Source: Aphanomyces cochlioides (lineage: Eukaryota > Oomycota > Saprolegniomycetes > Saprolegniales > Verrucalvaceae). Taken from it: DNA of 64,000 bases. Position 1 is the stretch's first letter. Every line of letters begins with the position of its first letter. The notes beneath the pieces were generated by a model that made no database searches, was not told where the DNA came from, and worked only from the letters and a program-made list of their open reading frames with translations. Positions 56,157 through 64,000 of the stretch are shown in pieces. The DNA is taken from NCBI GenBank assembly GCA_019828595.1, contig JAHQRK010000011.1:2480001-2544000 (forward strand), written 5' to 3'. A program made the translations under genes and the position numbers.

Positions 56157-57613
56157 CATTGACCAAGTCAGTGATAGCAGCATTCAACCCTACTGCTGGT
56201 CAGAACATCAAGTCGCCGCATTTGAGAGTCATTTTCAAGTCGTCTGCGCCTCCTGCAGTGCTGGTGCCAAAATCCGGCGACGCACTACGCGAAATCACCA
56301 TTACGGATCCGTCGGGTCAGCCTTTTGTCGTCGTGTTTCAGCACAAGATCGCTGCTCTGAACAAGACATTGCCTCCGTCGATTGTTTCACGACGTGCAGA
56401 GGCCAAGGCTGAAAAAGCGAAGGCAAAAGCGGCCAAGGCAGCGGCAAAATCTCCTCCGTCAGGAGAAAAAGAACCTGAACATGATGGAGACGATCATGAT
56501 CAAGACCCTGGAACAAATGCGGAAGGCAAGGCCGACTCAACTGAGGCATCTGAAGATGGTCAAGATGAACAACCACAGCCAACAGCTCCTTCTCATGGCT
56601 CTGATGTCGATATGTCTGGTGACAGCGATCCCCCTAACAACAATGGACAAGACAAACAACAAGAAGATGTGGAAATGTCTACCAACGAATCGCCCGCTCT
56701 TGCTCCACCAAGTGAGCAGCCCAAGAACTCGCTGGACCTTCAATTGGTAACGGGCTACCGGTCTGGACCAGCTCCAAAACGTACTTTGCCTTCGTCCCCA
56801 CGTTTGGATCCCCTGCCGACATCCAACCGTTTTCATATCCTCGAAGAAGACGACGTGGAACTCTCGTTTGAAGACTTTGCAGTGCCTCGAATTGTATTGG
56901 AAGATTCAAGTGCGCCACGCCCGAAAAAGACCAAAGGCAAAGCGAAGAAACAACGACTTAACAAGTCTGCTGCAGCCCACCTCGAATTGGCGAAGAAGAT
57001 CATTCGAGACAAGAAAGTCGAAGGCAGTATCACCGAATGTCAACGCATTTTGCGAGATGATCCTCAGCTCGTTGCACATGCTATGTACGCACAAGATGAA
57101 GACCTCAGTTTGTTTCAGTCACTTGTTGCAACCAAGACTATTGAGCGCAAGATGGCTTTGTTAAAAGCTCAAGGCAAGCCTCACAACTACAAACATCACG
57201 TCAACTTCATGGCTCAATACAAGATTCACCCGTCAGAAATCTTGGAAGAATTGACCACGGACATACCAGAGATCAAGCGCATCCTCTTTGCACTTGCTAC
57301 GATTGACTTATTCCTCTCAAATCGGGCCCCAGACCTCTACACAAACTCGGAGGCACTGACTGTTCTATTGAACCAAGAAGCAACAAGATTGCCTGACACC
57401 AACTGCTTGACGGACTGGTCGCTGTTTGCTTTGATCGAAAACTTCAGCGACAATCTCGAGAAGTTCACTTTGCCGGCTCCCGTCTTGTCGGCCATCTCGA
57501 TGCTCAAAAGCATCACCAACAATTACCACATCGACGAGCTCTGCAGCAAAGCTCACCACTCCATGAACGCCGACGAAATTGATCCCCTCGATTTGGAGGA
57601 CGATCAACTCTAA
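56142..57613 (+). pseudogene. ORF1 C-terminal half, copy K
   Basis: About 490 codons, open to the TAA at 57611-57613, matching the family consensus. The N-terminal part is split off by L, with 37 bp of it at 34422-34458, and the rest is predicted left of the window. Confidence 0.9.
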
Positions 57614-57691
57614 GGCTTCTATCCCCTGCTTCAATCCATTTCAACCTCCCCTCTGACCCCTCCATTCTACTCATTTTCATCTGTACTCGTG

Positions 57692-60600
57692 ATGAGTGAC
57701 AACAACTTCTCCGATGTCCCAACTGAACTCGTGGACTGGGACCCACAAATCATCTCCCTCAACACCAATGGCTTCTCCAACAGTCATCGGTACATCCTCG
57801 ACAAACTATCAAGTGTTCACGACGTTTCCTTTATCCAAGAAACCCGTTTCCGCACGCCAAGTCTCCACGACCGTGTTGCGTTCCATTGGCAACGCATCAC
57901 AAACCACGAAGGCTCTTTGTTCTTTGAAGAGCCTATTTACCCTGAAGTATCCACGTCGCCAGCCACTGGAGGTCTGGCTACGTTGATACATCCTCACTCT
58001 CCTTTGAAGAACGCCACTCAAGTCCCTCATGACAACCCAGTGCTTCGTGGTCGTTATCTACAAGTGCGATGTACTCTGGGTCCACTGACAGTCGTTCTCC
58101 ACAATATCTATGCGCCGGCAGCCTTCCAAGAACGAGCAAGTTACTTCGAAGAATTGCCACGCGACTTTCCTCCACATGCGCTCCACATTGTTGGAGGAGA
58201 TTTCAACTGCACTCTCAACAAAGATTTGGATTCGTTGAGACCCAGTACCTCCACCATGGCCGGCACCCTTCAACTGGAACAATGGATGCACAGTTTGTCT
58301 CTGGTGGATCTGTTTCGCCGTCAAAACCCCGTGGCAAGAACCTTCACAAGTCCCACACTCACCAACCGACTCGACTACATATTTTGTTCGTCCACCTTGG
58401 CGGGTCTTCGTCATTGGAAGGCGACGCACATGCCACACGTTCCACAGGCTGACCACGTGGCTTGTCGTATCATCACAAAGCGTCAAACATTGCGCCATGG
58501 CTCTGGATCATGGAAAGCTCCAACTTGGCTACTTCGTCTACCACGAGCGGCCGAGATTGTTCATGGATGTCTGGATCGATTTTTGGACAAGTCTCCAACA
58601 TTCCACAATATCTCCAAGGCCTACGACATACTGGTCAATGATATCCGCTCCCAACTCAAAGAATTCCATTCTCAACGATTGGAGAAACAACGTCTGCCGT
58701 TGAAGAAGTTAGCTGTCGAGATCGCTTCGCTTTTGCAAGTCCCCAACATGCGTCAAGATTCAGTGCTGGTGGATCGAGTGCGAGACCTTCAAAAGCAAAT
58801 TCACGAGCTGCAAGATCGAGACAAGCAGTTTCGTCAAGACCAGGGGTTCCAACTTCACTTGTATAAAGCAGAGCGCTCGTCCAAGTTCCACTTCATGTCC
58901 CCTGTCCCTACCCCCTTGAAGAAGACAGTCTTCAAAGAGTTGGTGGATGTCAATGGAAATGTTGTCTCCAATCAACAAGGCATGTCTGACGTCCTGGTCG
59001 ACTACTACAAGGACTTGTTTGCAGCTCCCGAGGTGCAGCGATCTGGAGACGAAGTGTCGTCATTTCTGACCCCATTGACTCGACACAAGCAACTGCCAGA
59101 GCAAGCCCAGAAAGAGCTGTCGGCTCCCTTGCGCGCCAACGAGTTCTATCATGCTATTCGACACAGCAGTTCGAACTCAGCGCCAGGTCCCAACGCTCTG
59201 CCATTCGAAGTCCTCAAACTTGCACCTTACAAGTGGTCGTTGGTATTGGAGCTGCTATTCACACACCAGCTCCATTCTCACCCTCGCTTGACTCCCATGC
59301 AACTTGTCAGTACGCTGGTGTTGCTGCACAAGAAAGGCCCCAAGTCACAAGCCAAGAACTATCGGCCCATTAGCCTACTCAACACGGATGTGAAAATCCT
59401 GACGAGTATTCTGGCTTATCGACTCCAGCGCCACATTCGACACATCATCCACCCGGACCAGCAAGGCTTTATCCGTCGAAGCAATATCCAAACCAATATT
59501 GCACGACTGGATGACATGCTGCACCACATCAAACTACACAGTCCGTCCTCGATGGTGGCACTGCTTGACTTTGAGAAAGCTTTTGATCGCGTGGACCACG
59601 CGTACTTGCTCCGCGTCCTCCGTCACTATGGCTTTCCCGAAACCTTTGTTGACATGGTTCGCGTACTGTACTCGGGCCGCAAGTCTCGCATCTTGGTGAA
59701 CGGCTTCTTGTCCAAGCCAGTTCACATCTCACGCGGTGTGTTGCAAGGTGATCCACTGTCGCCACTTCTGTTTGTGATCGCTTTGGAACCGATGTGCCAA
59801 CTCCTACGGCAACACTCCAACTATGGCATCAAGTGTGGGGATCGCTACCACACTGGGAGTTACTTTGCCGACGACTCGCAACTCTATGCGGCAAATGAGA
59901 CGTGCCTCCACCGGCAGCTTGCATTGGTTCAAACCTTTTGCGACAAGTCTGGTTTCCGACTCAACGTAGACAAGACCCAAATTCTGACCTACAGCCAGTT
60001 GAATGGGAACCTTGCCTCACTACAAGTTACTTCCGACAGTCCCGTGAAGGCTCTTGGTATCTTGGTTGCGCCCAATCTTTCTCCATTGGCACGTTTCAAT
60101 TACGTGTTTGAGAAGTTTGTGGCTCGCTTGTCTTTGTGGCTCTACAAGGCTCGAACCATGGCCGGAAAAGTCACTATCCTGCACAGCATATGTCTGCCTG
60201 TGTTATGGTACCAACTGGCTTTTGTCCCTGCCGACAAAGACCTGGCCAAAAAGATCGACAAGGCCATGCTTCAATTTATGCATGGTGAAGAAATCAACCC
60301 ATCCTCCTCTGTCCATGGCCTCCGTTTGATCAAAAAGGAGATCATATTCATGCCGAAGAAGTCCGGTGGCTTAGGCCTGCACCATGCACTTGCTTTATGG
60401 CAACAACACAACCGCTCTGTCATGATCAGATGCATTCAAGCCATCACCACCCCACCCCGCAAGTCTGCCATGTCTGCCTGGATTACGCCGGGCTATACTC
60501 TCCTCGAGAAGGCTTTTCATCCATGGGGTTCCCCCCGAGATCTCCTCTTGGCAAATGGCTCTTCTGCATTCATCAGACAACTGTACAAGAATCCCAATAT

Positions 60601-61747
60601 CACTCCAATGTGGAAAGCCTTATTGAGTAGCTGGTTTGAATCCCGCTGGACTCCGTACGGCTGTCCAAATCACATCTCATCTTTGGATGTTCCCCTTTGG
60701 CACAACTCGTATCTGCCTGGACTCGAAGACCTATACGATCAGTGCTCTACATCGACGCAAGACCAAGCCAATGTATTGGCTTCGCTTCACATCACGAAGT
60801 TGTCGCATTTGTTGACTCCGTGTCAGCGAGTTTGGCCAGCTTCGATCTTGTTCGACAAAATCAACCGTGCCTGCCGCCAAGCCAATTTTGTCCCTCCAAC
60901 GAAACAATGGATCTCAATCTTGGTGACCAAGTTATCACGATTGTTTGAGATTGTTTCTGAAGAGGATGCTCCCGCGTTCCACTTGCCGACGCCAAGCTCT
61001 GAATGGATGGAATGGCACTGGATAATTCACCCTGACTCGAGTCCGATCTTGTTGGCGCTTGCGACTTCGAAATCGGCTAAGATCAGAGCTTCTCCAGCTG
61101 TCAGCTCGTCCATTCTTCCTACCAAGCATCTCAACCTGCCATCCAACTTTTACGAAGACCCCAAGCGCCTTACCCAACTTGCCGCCTTCCTCCAACCCGA
61201 CCACATTCTCCCTCGATATGGAGAGTTCATTTTCAAGACCCTTCTCCGCGCCAACGCCATGCAATATCTGTTTCAGTACCAAGACCCCAAGCCGACGTGT
61301 GTCTTCTGTCGTGTCAATGAGACGTACGAGCATTTCCTGTTCTCTTGTGGATATGGTCAATCTGTTTGGTATTCCTTCAAGACAATCCAGCGACTGCTCG
61401 AGTGTTCCTTTCCGTCCACGTGTCTGGAAATGTTCTACGAGACGCCCAAGCCGTCCGATGGATACTACATCCGTGGCTATCTGAAGATCTGGCCGATTGT
61501 CCGAGCCTGCGTGTATTATCAAATATGGCTCCAACGTGCCGATCGCACCTTTCGACCCGACCTCACAGCGAAGAGTCCGATAGAAGTTGCCATTCATGCT
61601 GCCTCTTTGATCAAGCTACATCTACAACAGCTCCTGGTTGATCTCCCTCTCAAGAAGGGATACACCAAGGTATTCAATGTGCTCAAGCATCTATCTTCGG
61701 ACCACTGGTTACGTCAACACGCCATTCCTGACAGTGTCGTTTCATGA
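57692..61747 (+). CDS. ORF2 EN-RT-zinc finger polyprotein, copy K (intact)
   Basis: 1351 aa from the ATG at 57692; endonuclease, RT and zinc-finger residues all present. Private changes: DQGFQLH (A elsewhere), LAPYKWS (H elsewhere), DAPAFHL (V elsewhere) and SPIEVAI (M elsewhere), none at a catalytic position. K is one of the outer, hence older, copies, yet its ORF2 is still open. Confidence 0.95.
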   Translation: MSDNNFSDVPTELVDWDPQIISLNTNGFSNSHRYILDKLSSVHDVSFIQETRFRTPSLHDRVAFHWQRITNHEGSLFFEEPIYPEVSTSPATGGLATLIHPHSPLKNATQVPHDNPVLRGRYLQVRCTLGPLTVVLHNIYAPAAFQERASYFEELPRDFPPHALHIVGGDFNCTLNKDLDSLRPSTSTMAGTLQLEQWMHSLSLVDLFRRQNPVARTFTSPTLTNRLDYIFCSSTLAGLRHWKATHMPHVPQADHVACRIITKRQTLRHGSGSWKAPTWLLRLPRAAEIVHGCLDRFLDKSPTFHNISKAYDILVNDIRSQLKEFHSQRLEKQRLPLKKLAVEIASLLQVPNMRQDSVLVDRVRDLQKQIHELQDRDKQFRQDQGFQLHLYKAERSSKFHFMSPVPTPLKKTVFKELVDVNGNVVSNQQGMSDVLVDYYKDLFAAPEVQRSGDEVSSFLTPLTRHKQLPEQAQKELSAPLRANEFYHAIRHSSSNSAPGPNALPFEVLKLAPYKWSLVLELLFTHQLHSHPRLTPMQLVSTLVLLHKKGPKSQAKNYRPISLLNTDVKILTSILAYRLQRHIRHIIHPDQQGFIRRSNIQTNIARLDDMLHHIKLHSPSSMVALLDFEKAFDRVDHAYLLRVLRHYGFPETFVDMVRVLYSGRKSRILVNGFLSKPVHISRGVLQGDPLSPLLFVIALEPMCQLLRQHSNYGIKCGDRYHTGSYFADDSQLYAANETCLHRQLALVQTFCDKSGFRLNVDKTQILTYSQLNGNLASLQVTSDSPVKALGILVAPNLSPLARFNYVFEKFVARLSLWLYKARTMAGKVTILHSICLPVLWYQLAFVPADKDLAKKIDKAMLQFMHGEEINPSSSVHGLRLIKKEIIFMPKKSGGLGLHHALALWQQHNRSVMIRCIQAITTPPRKSAMSAWITPGYTLLEKAFHPWGSPRDLLLANGSSAFIRQLYKNPNITPMWKALLSSWFESRWTPYGCPNHISSLDVPLWHNSYLPGLEDLYDQCSTSTQDQANVLASLHITKLSHLLTPCQRVWPASILFDKINRACRQANFVPPTKQWISILVTKLSRLFEIVSEEDAPAFHLPTPSSEWMEWHWIIHPDSSPILLALATSKSAKIRASPAVSSSILPTKHLNLPSNFYEDPKRLTQLAAFLQPDHILPRYGEFIFKTLLRANAMQYLFQYQDPKPTCVFCRVNETYEHFLFSCGYGQSVWYSFKTIQRLLECSFPSTCLEMFYETPKPSDGYYIRGYLKIWPIVRACVYYQIWLQRADRTFRPDLTAKSPIEVAIHAASLIKLHLQQLLVDLPLKKGYTKVFNVLKHLSSDHWLRQHAIPDSVVS

Positions 61748-61892
61748 GTGAGCTGACGGCTCACCACTTCATCTCCTGTTCAATGACCACTTTGCCATAT
61801 TCTGTTTTCCAAGTTCTATTTATACAGTACGAGGCAAATTAGTAAGTCATTAGGGCCTTTGCTCAAAAATAAGGTTAATACAACTCATTTAA

Positions 61893-62767
61893 CCATAACG
61901 CGAGTATTTGGGAACCAGGAAGTCTTTGCCACCAAGTCGAAACGTTGTGCCTCCCATTTCCACGCACGTAGACAAGTTGTAACTTGAGATCACAATGGTC
62001 TGTGGGTTTTTCTTGTGGATCAAAATGTTCGGAAATTTGGAGCCCCATAACGAACCAGGATTTTCCTTGACAAATTGATCGCAGATGACTTTTTCGGACC
62101 AGTCCTTGTAGCCTTCGCCCAACTTGACTGTGAGCTCGTACACTTGGGACTGGGGGGTGAGCAAAATGTTTTCAATGAAGGCGTCCATGTCACCAGAGTC
62201 TTTGTAGAATGCGTCCGCCATGGCCTCGCATCGCGCAATATCGTCATCGGCAATAGCATGAGCACCAGTGTTGCGATGTTTCGCGCCTTTGGGGGCATTG
62301 CCTTGCTTGGAATCTTTCTTGGACGAAGCTGAATCCTTGCCGGGAGTCTTTTGCGTCCATGGATTGGCCTTTTCAGCGTTTTGTTGCTCTTGATCGCCTT
62401 GTATTTTGTCTGCCGCGGTAGGAGGATCAACAGCGCCATTTCCTTGAGCAACGGATTTGTCGACAATGTCTTGATTTGACTGTTCATTGTCATTGTTTGT
62501 CGATTGTTCCTCTTGAATAACTTCTCCAGGAGTATCACACGGCTTCGCTTGGCCGTTAATGTCGCCTGACCCATCAACCTCAGAGTGAATTTGAGTATTT
62601 CCCTCGTCGGTTAAGGCCTCGGTTTCAGTAGAATCCTTCCCCTCGGCGTCTCCAGAGACCATATCCACGTCCTCTTGAGATTTTTCTTCTTCCTCTCCCG
62701 TTCTAGGAGGCTCAGCACAGGGGGCGACGCGGTTGGTGGCTGCTGGCTCAGTCCCATTGGTCACGAG
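61893..62767 (-). mobile_element. LINE copy Q, antisense fragment between K and P
   Basis: 875 bp equal to about bases 695-1569 of the element, reversed. Its left edge follows the TTTAA of K and its right edge abuts the full-length 5' end of P. This is best read as an older minus-strand copy hit by both K and P. A twin-priming type inversion is less fitting, because the plus-strand sequence that follows starts at element base 1. Confidence 0.85.
61893..62767 (-). pseudogene. ORF1 middle fragment, copy Q (antisense)
   Basis: Open frame from about LVTNGTEPAATNR to KYSRYG in the folded block, covering the acidic tract. It has neither start nor stop. NNDNEQSN resembles copy M's NKDNEQSN rather than the DQ form of the other copies. 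Confidence 0.88.
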
Positions 62768-64000
62768 ACTTCCGAATTTGCCTCGTACCCCTCAAGTCAA
62801 GAAGTTATCAAGTGCCGCCGCGCTCAAAATGTCCAACGCCAACAGCTGTTCCGAGCTCCGTGAGACCAACACTCACGGAGTCACCATCATTCCAGGTATT
62901 GTATCACCTCACCCACTTTCGTCGTCCAATCAGGATGGCGGAAGTGGTGTGAGTAATGTCGCTACACCTAACCCTAGGGCCGAAGTGGAGGTCGAGTTCG
63001 ACCCCAACAGCGTCTCTGGAGACCAATCTGCGTCTCGCTCCCCCAGCGCTTCACCTGGTGCTCCACTCGCCGGAGTTCCAGGGGGGGTCAACCTCAGTGG
63101 GTCAGTGGTTGACCCCCAGACCACTGTCGTTAACTTGTCTAGCGAAGCCCTCACTCAGGAGGGCGAACCACTGGGGCCTTGTGCCTGTGGTGGCTGCTTC
63201 CCTGGACTCCAATTGGAGTCGATCCCCAGTGAAGGCGGCGAGAAAACGGGGTCCATGCCAGCCCTAGAGGCTACGAGGGCCCCCCCTATGGGCACACCCT
63301 GCGGTTCTGTCTACTTCCCCCAGGGGCCTCTTCGGAGGGGCGGGGGCGGTATCCCGATTTGGGTTCTCGCCGGAGCAATGGTGTACCCCAGTCACCGTGC
63401 TGCGGGGATGGCATGGATTCCCCTTCTACCCCTGTCACTGGGGGTCTGGCCCCGGCCTTTCTCGTGACCAATGGGACTGAGCCAGCAGCCACCAACCGCG
63501 TCGCCCCCTGTGCTGAGCCTCCTAGAACGGGAGAGGAAGAAGAACAATCTCAAGAGGACGTGGATATGGTCTCTGGAGACGCCGAGGGGAAGGATTCTAC
63601 TGAAACCGAGGCCTTAACCGACGAGGGAAATACTCAAATTCACTCTGAGGTTGATGGGTCAGGCGACATTAACGGCCAAGCGAAGCCGTGTGATACTCCT
63701 GGAGAAGTTATTCAAGAGGAACAATCGACAAACAATGACAATGACCAGTCAAATCAAGACATTGTCGACAAATCCGTTGCTCAAGGAAATGGCGCTGTTG
63801 ATCCTCCTACCGCGGCAGACAAAATACAAGGCGATCAAGAGCAACAAAACGCTGAAAAGGCCAATCCATGGACGCAAAAGACTCCCGGCAAGGATTCAGC
63901 TTCGTCCAAGAAAGATTCCAAGCAAGGCAATGCCCCCAAAGGCGCGAAACATCGCAACACTGGTGCTCATGCTATTGCCGATGACGATATTGCGCGATGC
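62768..64000 (+). mobile_element. LINE copy P, full 5' end, runs off the window
   Basis: Begins with ACTTCCGAATTTGCC, the same terminus as B, M and N, and continues into ORF1 at the window edge. The 14 bp before it (CCATTGGTCACGAG) start with CC and end at the insertion point. They are the predicted TSD, which should reappear after P's 3' end some 6.1 kb beyond the window. Confidence 0.9.
62829..64000 (+). pseudogene. ORF1 5' part, copy P, single-base frameshift
   Basis: ATG at 62829 (MSNANSCSELRE). Open to about 63316, where the C-run in TACTTCCCCCCAGGGG has five instead of six C. The frame then turns into QGPLRRGGGG and ends at 63467. The true frame continues from there to the window edge. 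EEEEQSQEDVDM (K elsewhere) is private. The deletion is in a homopolymer, so a read error cannot be excluded. Confidence 0.88.

Larger units (their letters stand above)
56142..61892 (+). mobile_element. LINE copy K, right part, to its 3' end
   Basis: Continues K from ORF1 (KKMAALTKS) to TTTAA at 61892. The following bases are antisense ORF1 sequence (copy Q). K is thus inferred to have inserted into Q in opposite orientation, with the other junction left of the window. Confidence 0.9.

Noticed and set aside
12767..61892. A tandem head-to-tail array of 5'-truncated LINEs, as in telomeric or Giardia-type arrays
   Set aside because: In five cases the supposed truncated start continues an interrupted copy in the window and is preceded by an exact 14-16 bp duplication. 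Nesting explains these joins better.
61893..63500. Twin-priming inversion giving the antisense Q segment
   Set aside because: The plus-strand sequence after Q starts at element base 1, upstream of the inverted part (bases ~695-1569). Twin priming gives the opposite order.
1..64000. LTRs, CRISPR arrays, tRNA or rRNA genes, introns or host genes
   Set aside because: None seen. Every stretch aligns by eye to one of the LINE copies, and repeated units are copies or the 3757-bp duplication.

Overview
The 64 kb contain no recognisable host gene. Everything I can assign is one family of non-LTR retrotransposon (LINE), in about a dozen nearly identical copies nested inside one another. This is eukaryotic nuclear DNA. 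The element has two intronless ORFs: a gag-like ORF1, and an ORF2 with an APE-type endonuclease, a reverse transcriptase and a C-terminal CX2CX7HX4C zinc-finger motif. I cannot name the species. A unicellular eukaryote such as an oomycete is possible, but nothing in the window proves it.

Element anatomy, from copy B (1986-9364, minus strand, 7379 bp): 61-nt 5' UTR; ORF1 (1012 aa); 78-nt spacer; ORF2 (1351 aa from the ATG); about 145-nt 3' UTR ending ..CTCATTTAA with no poly(A) tail. B is the only copy in the window with complete 5' and 3' ends, both ORFs open and a target-site duplication (TSD).

Layout. Letters name insertion events; a letter listed twice is one copy split by a later insertion. 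A/C (1-1985 and 9365-12766) is split by B. D (12767-17430). E (17431-17683 and 24390-26909) is split by F (17684-24389). G (26910-27213) plus H (27214-30666) are followed by a tandem duplicate G'/H' (30667-34421). K (34422-34458 and 56142-61892) is split by L. L (34459-35453 and 50226-56141) is split by M. M (35454-35702 and 43082-50225) is split by N (35703-43081). Q, antisense (61893-62767), is cut by P, a plus-strand copy starting at 62768 and running off the window.

What look like 5'-truncated head-to-tail copies are therefore mostly the resumed right halves of interrupted copies. Five insertions (B, F, L, M, N) have both TSD copies in the window (14-16 bp). The inferred order is Q > K > G > E > D > A/C > B on the left arm and Q > K > L > M > N on the right arm. 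Four resumptions (D, E, G, K) predict that their missing left halves lie upstream of base 1.

ORF2 is intact (1351 aa) in B, D, F, M and K. It is split in A/C and E, and frameshifted in N, L and H'. Nine of ten sites following an element 3' end begin with CC, pointing to a target preference of the endonuclease or of priming. The 5' and 3' UTRs share a 14-nt perfect reverse-complementary sequence, and a hairpin begins at the ORF2 stop codon.
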